From the NCBI GenBank assembly GCA_018432315.1, contig JAHDLB010000010.1, positions 1-64,000 of the forward strand: a stretch of 64,000 nt of DNA, read 5' to 3'. Both the position numbers and the translations under genes were made by a program. The notes under the pieces were generated by a model. The model had not been told where the DNA came from. It did not search any database and saw only the letters and a list, made by a program, of their open reading frames with translations. This stretch comes from Anaerolineae bacterium (GTDB lineage: Bacteria; Chloroflexota; Anaerolineae; Aggregatilineales; Aggregatilineaceae). This document shows positions 62,069-64,000 of this stretch, one piece after another (the first letter of the stretch is position 1; each line of letters opens with the position of its first letter).

Positions 62069-62130
62069 CCGCGAGTGCTCCCCAGTCGTGTACGGATCGG
62101 AAAACAGTTTACGACAAAATGCTGACACTG

Positions 62131-62159
62131 TTTATAGTCTTTTCCGGACCGGCTGACAA
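62131..62159 (-). promoter_or_regulatory. Promoter of the TPR paralogue cluster
   Basis: On the minus strand TTGTCA (62154-62159) and TATAAA (62131-62136) are 17 bases apart. Inverted arms AAACAGT (62102-62108) and ACTGTTT (62127-62133) surround the expected transcription start and could be an operator. Confidence 0.65.
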
Positions 62160-62197
62160 GTCGGCAGGATGATAGGGGCGCGAGTCGAGTCGTTTCT

Positions 62198-62226
62198 TTG
62201 ACGGGAGCCGGGTGCTAGGGCACAAT
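62198..62226 (+). promoter_or_regulatory. Promoter of the PfkB kinase gene
   Basis: TTGACG (62198-62203) and CACAAT (62221-62226) with 17-base spacing, 37 bases before the start codon; divergent from the TPR cluster promoter. Confidence 0.5.
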
Positions 62227-62263
62227 CGGAAACAGGCATCCGGTCAGACCGCGGGAGCACGGC

Positions 62264-63199
62264 ATGAATACAGAGCCATCGGTACTCGTGATCGGAACAT
62301 CCGGTATCGACGTGAAGGGACGCCCATTCGAGCCGCTTCGCATGGGCACATCGAACCTGGGCCGCGTGCGGAACAGCGTGGGCGGCGTGGCGCGCAACAT
62401 CGCCGAGAATCTGGCCCGGCTGGAAGTGCCGACCACGCTGCTCTCGGCAGTGGGACAGGACGACCTGGGCGAGTTCGTCGTGTCGCATACCGCCCGCGCC
62501 GGTGTCGACGTCAGCCACATGCTGCGCCTGCCGGACGTCCAGACGGGGAGCTACGTGGCGATCCTCGATGAAACGGGCAAGCTGCACGTGTCGGTCAGCG
62601 AGTACGACATCGTCAACAGCATTTCGCCCGCCTATTTGCGCGAGCATCGCGCCCTGTTCGCCAGCGCCTCGATGATCGTGATCGACGCCAACCTGTCCGC
62701 CAAGTCGCTGGCGACGGTGTTCAGCCTGGCGCGGCGCTACAAAGTGCCGGTGTGCGCCGATCCGACATCCCAACTGCTGGCGGAGAAGCTGATCCCGCAC
62801 CTGCCGGAGCTGTACATGCTGACGCCCAACGCGGTCGAAGCGGCGGTCCTGTGCCAGACGGACGCAGCCCCGGCCACGAGCGAGAGCGCGATCGAAACGG
62901 CGCAATGCCTGGTGAGCCTGGGCGTGAAGATCGGGGTCGTGACTCTGGCCGAGCAGGGGCTGGCGTATGCCGACAGCAGCAGCGCGGGTCACATCCCGGC
63001 CCTGCGCACGCAGGTCGTGGACGCGACCGGGGTCGGTGACGCGCTGTCGGCTGCCGTGATCTTCGGCCTGTTGAACGACATGCCGCTGGACGAGGCGATG
63101 CGCCTGGGGATCTCGGCGGCGGCCCTGACGCTGCGCACGCGCGCGACGGTGTACGAGGGCCTGAGCCTGGATCGCTTGTATGATGAGCTTGTGGTGTGA
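62264..63199 (+). CDS. PfkB-family carbohydrate/nucleoside kinase (PsuK-like)
   Basis: A 311-residue ribokinase-fold kinase. Signature 1 is NSVGGVARNIAENLARL, which is closest to pseudouridine kinases and related nucleoside kinases; signature 2 is VVDATGVGDALSAAVIFGLL with the catalytic Asp in VGD. The usual DTTGAGDAF is DATGVGDAL here. ATP transfer to a ribosyl 5'-OH or similar is expected. No pseudouridine glycosidase (PsuG) gene is adjacent, so substrate stays open. GGGAGC precedes the ATG. endonuclease III follows 10 bases later. Confidence 0.88.
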   Translation: MNTEPSVLVIGTSGIDVKGRPFEPLRMGTSNLGRVRNSVGGVARNIAENLARLEVPTTLLSAVGQDDLGEFVVSHTARAGVDVSHMLRLPDVQTGSYVAILDETGKLHVSVSEYDIVNSISPAYLREHRALFASASMIVIDANLSAKSLATVFSLARRYKVPVCADPTSQLLAEKLIPHLPELYMLTPNAVEAAVLCQTDAAPATSESAIETAQCLVSLGVKIGVVTLAEQGLAYADSSSAGHIPALRTQVVDATGVGDALSAAVIFGLLNDMPLDEAMRLGISAAALTLRTRATVYEGLSLDRLYDELVV

Positions 63200-63209
63200 G
63201 GCTGCGCTG

Positions 63210-63923
63210 ATGACATCGACCAATTCCCAAGAGGCGGTGCTCGATCCCGAAACGCTGGACCTGCGGCGGCGCCAGTACGCGCACATCGCCGAACTGCTGG
63301 AGGAGTTGTACGGGTACCCGGAATGGCGCTCGCACCTGCTCCCGCTCGACGAGCTGGTGAGCACGATCCTCAGCCAGAGCACGACCGACTCCAACCGGGA
63401 CGTAGCCTTCAATCGCCTGGTGGAGCGCTTCGCGGATTGGGAAGCCGTGCGTGATGCGCCGGTCGAGGACGTGGTCGAGGCCATTCGACCGGCAGGGCTG
63501 GCGAACCAGAAGGCGCCGCGCATTCAGGACGCGCTGCGTTTCGTGACCGAGCAGCGCGGCGAGCTGACGCTCGACTTCCTGGCCGACATGGACATCGAAG
63601 CGGCCAAGGCGTGGCTCACGCAGATCAACGGCGTGGGTCCCAAGACCGCGGCTATCATCCTGCTGTTCGCGTTCGGCAAGCCGGCTTTTCCGGTCGATAC
63701 GCACGTGCACCGGGTCACCAAGCGCCTGGGGTTGATCGATCCGAAGACGAGCGCGGAGAAGGCGCACCGCGAGCTGGAAGCGATCATCCCGCCGGATGAA
63801 TACTACCCGGCCCATCTGAACATCATCCGGCACGGGCGCGAGATCTGCCACGCGCGGCGCCCGCGCTGCGAGGAGTGCCCGCTGACATCATATTGCGATT
63901 ATTACCAGGCATTGATCCGCTAG
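63210..63923 (+). CDS. nth: Endonuclease III (DNA glycosylase/AP lyase)
   Basis: A 237-residue HhH-GPD glycosylase for oxidised pyrimidines. The helix-hairpin-helix is INGVGPKTAAIILLFAFG with catalytic Lys; the catalytic Asp is in FPVDTHVHRV. The 4Fe-4S cluster cysteines are C-x6-C-x2-C-x5-C in CHARRPRCEECPLTSYC. Start ATG at 63210 has GAGG eight bases ahead; a start ten codons earlier overlaps pfkB. The N terminus is about 20 residues longer than E. coli Nth. Confidence 0.94.
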   Translation: MTSTNSQEAVLDPETLDLRRRQYAHIAELLEELYGYPEWRSHLLPLDELVSTILSQSTTDSNRDVAFNRLVERFADWEAVRDAPVEDVVEAIRPAGLANQKAPRIQDALRFVTEQRGELTLDFLADMDIEAAKAWLTQINGVGPKTAAIILLFAFGKPAFPVDTHVHRVTKRLGLIDPKTSAEKAHRELEAIIPPDEYYPAHLNIIRHGREICHARRPRCEECPLTSYCDYYQALIR

Positions 63924-63960
63924 CGCGCCCAAAGTCGCCCTATCGACCGGCGCCGGAGCG

Positions 63961-63969
63961 TGGTATAAT
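63961..63969 (+). promoter_or_regulatory. Extended -10 promoter for a gene beyond the window
   Basis: TGGTATAAT (perfect TATAAT at 63964-63969 with TGn extension) reading toward the right edge. The downstream gene is not in the window. Confidence 0.55.
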
Positions 63970-64000
63970 ATTAAGTTGTTGGGCGCCAGGGATCACGGCA

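Overview
The window is GC-rich, densely coded DNA from a free-living bacterium, most likely a Chloroflexota (Anaerolineae-like) chromosome. This placement is an inference from gene content: a transaldolase-glucose-6-phosphate isomerase fusion, a DUF3068 protein, several TPR/TolB-propeller membrane proteins, SUMF-type lipidic or membrane proteins, and many small membrane proteins without clear names. I found 60 protein genes on both strands. No gap without a gene exceeds 300 bases (the largest are 44599-44851 and 51066-51322). I saw no tRNA, rRNA, CRISPR array, transposase or integrase.

Layout. 1-5400: the groEL 3' end, a transmembrane Ser/Thr kinase, and an rpiB to tal-pgi pentose-phosphate operon. 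5400-13200: a membrane-anchored SUMF protein, an Nfo-like TIM barrel, and a run of peptidase, hydrolase and DsbA-like genes. 13200-20010: an envelope polysaccharide operon (WecA/MraY-type transferase, epimerase, two GT4 enzymes, a GT-C membrane enzyme). 20150-22611: a tsaE-tsaB-rimI-udg4 operon for t6A tRNA modification and uracil repair. 22700-28800: a phosphoesterase, unknown genes, aspS with an orphan phage-type tail tube gene, and membrane proteins. 28800-36100: two GT-C enzymes, DUF3068, cysC, and a cellulose-synthase-like GT2. 36150-43200: a J-domain protein, two GAF-PAS-cyclase genes, and topA. 43300-51100: hydrolase, GyrI-like, Trm112-like, a TPR ATPase, MoeB-rhodanese and a TadA/CpaF ATPase.

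The most notable part is 51323-57138, eight co-directional genes with almost no spacing. Three encode membrane proteins sharing a cytoplasmic beta-rich domain; the rest are an E2-like (UBC) protein, a JAB/MPN protein, a ThiF/E1-like enzyme, a small disordered protein and a Nudix hydrolase. This looks like a membrane-linked ubiquitin-like conjugation cassette without an obvious ubiquitin-like modifier. A second strong signal is the tandem cyclase pair at 36977-40479: each partner has lost a different half of the catalytic residues, which predicts an obligate heterodimer organised like the mammalian C1/C2 adenylate cyclase.

57284-62068 holds an orphan OmpR-type response regulator and four adjacent paralogous TPR membrane genes, two with TolB-type beta-propellers. 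The window ends with a PfkB kinase, an endonuclease III and a promoter for a gene beyond the edge.
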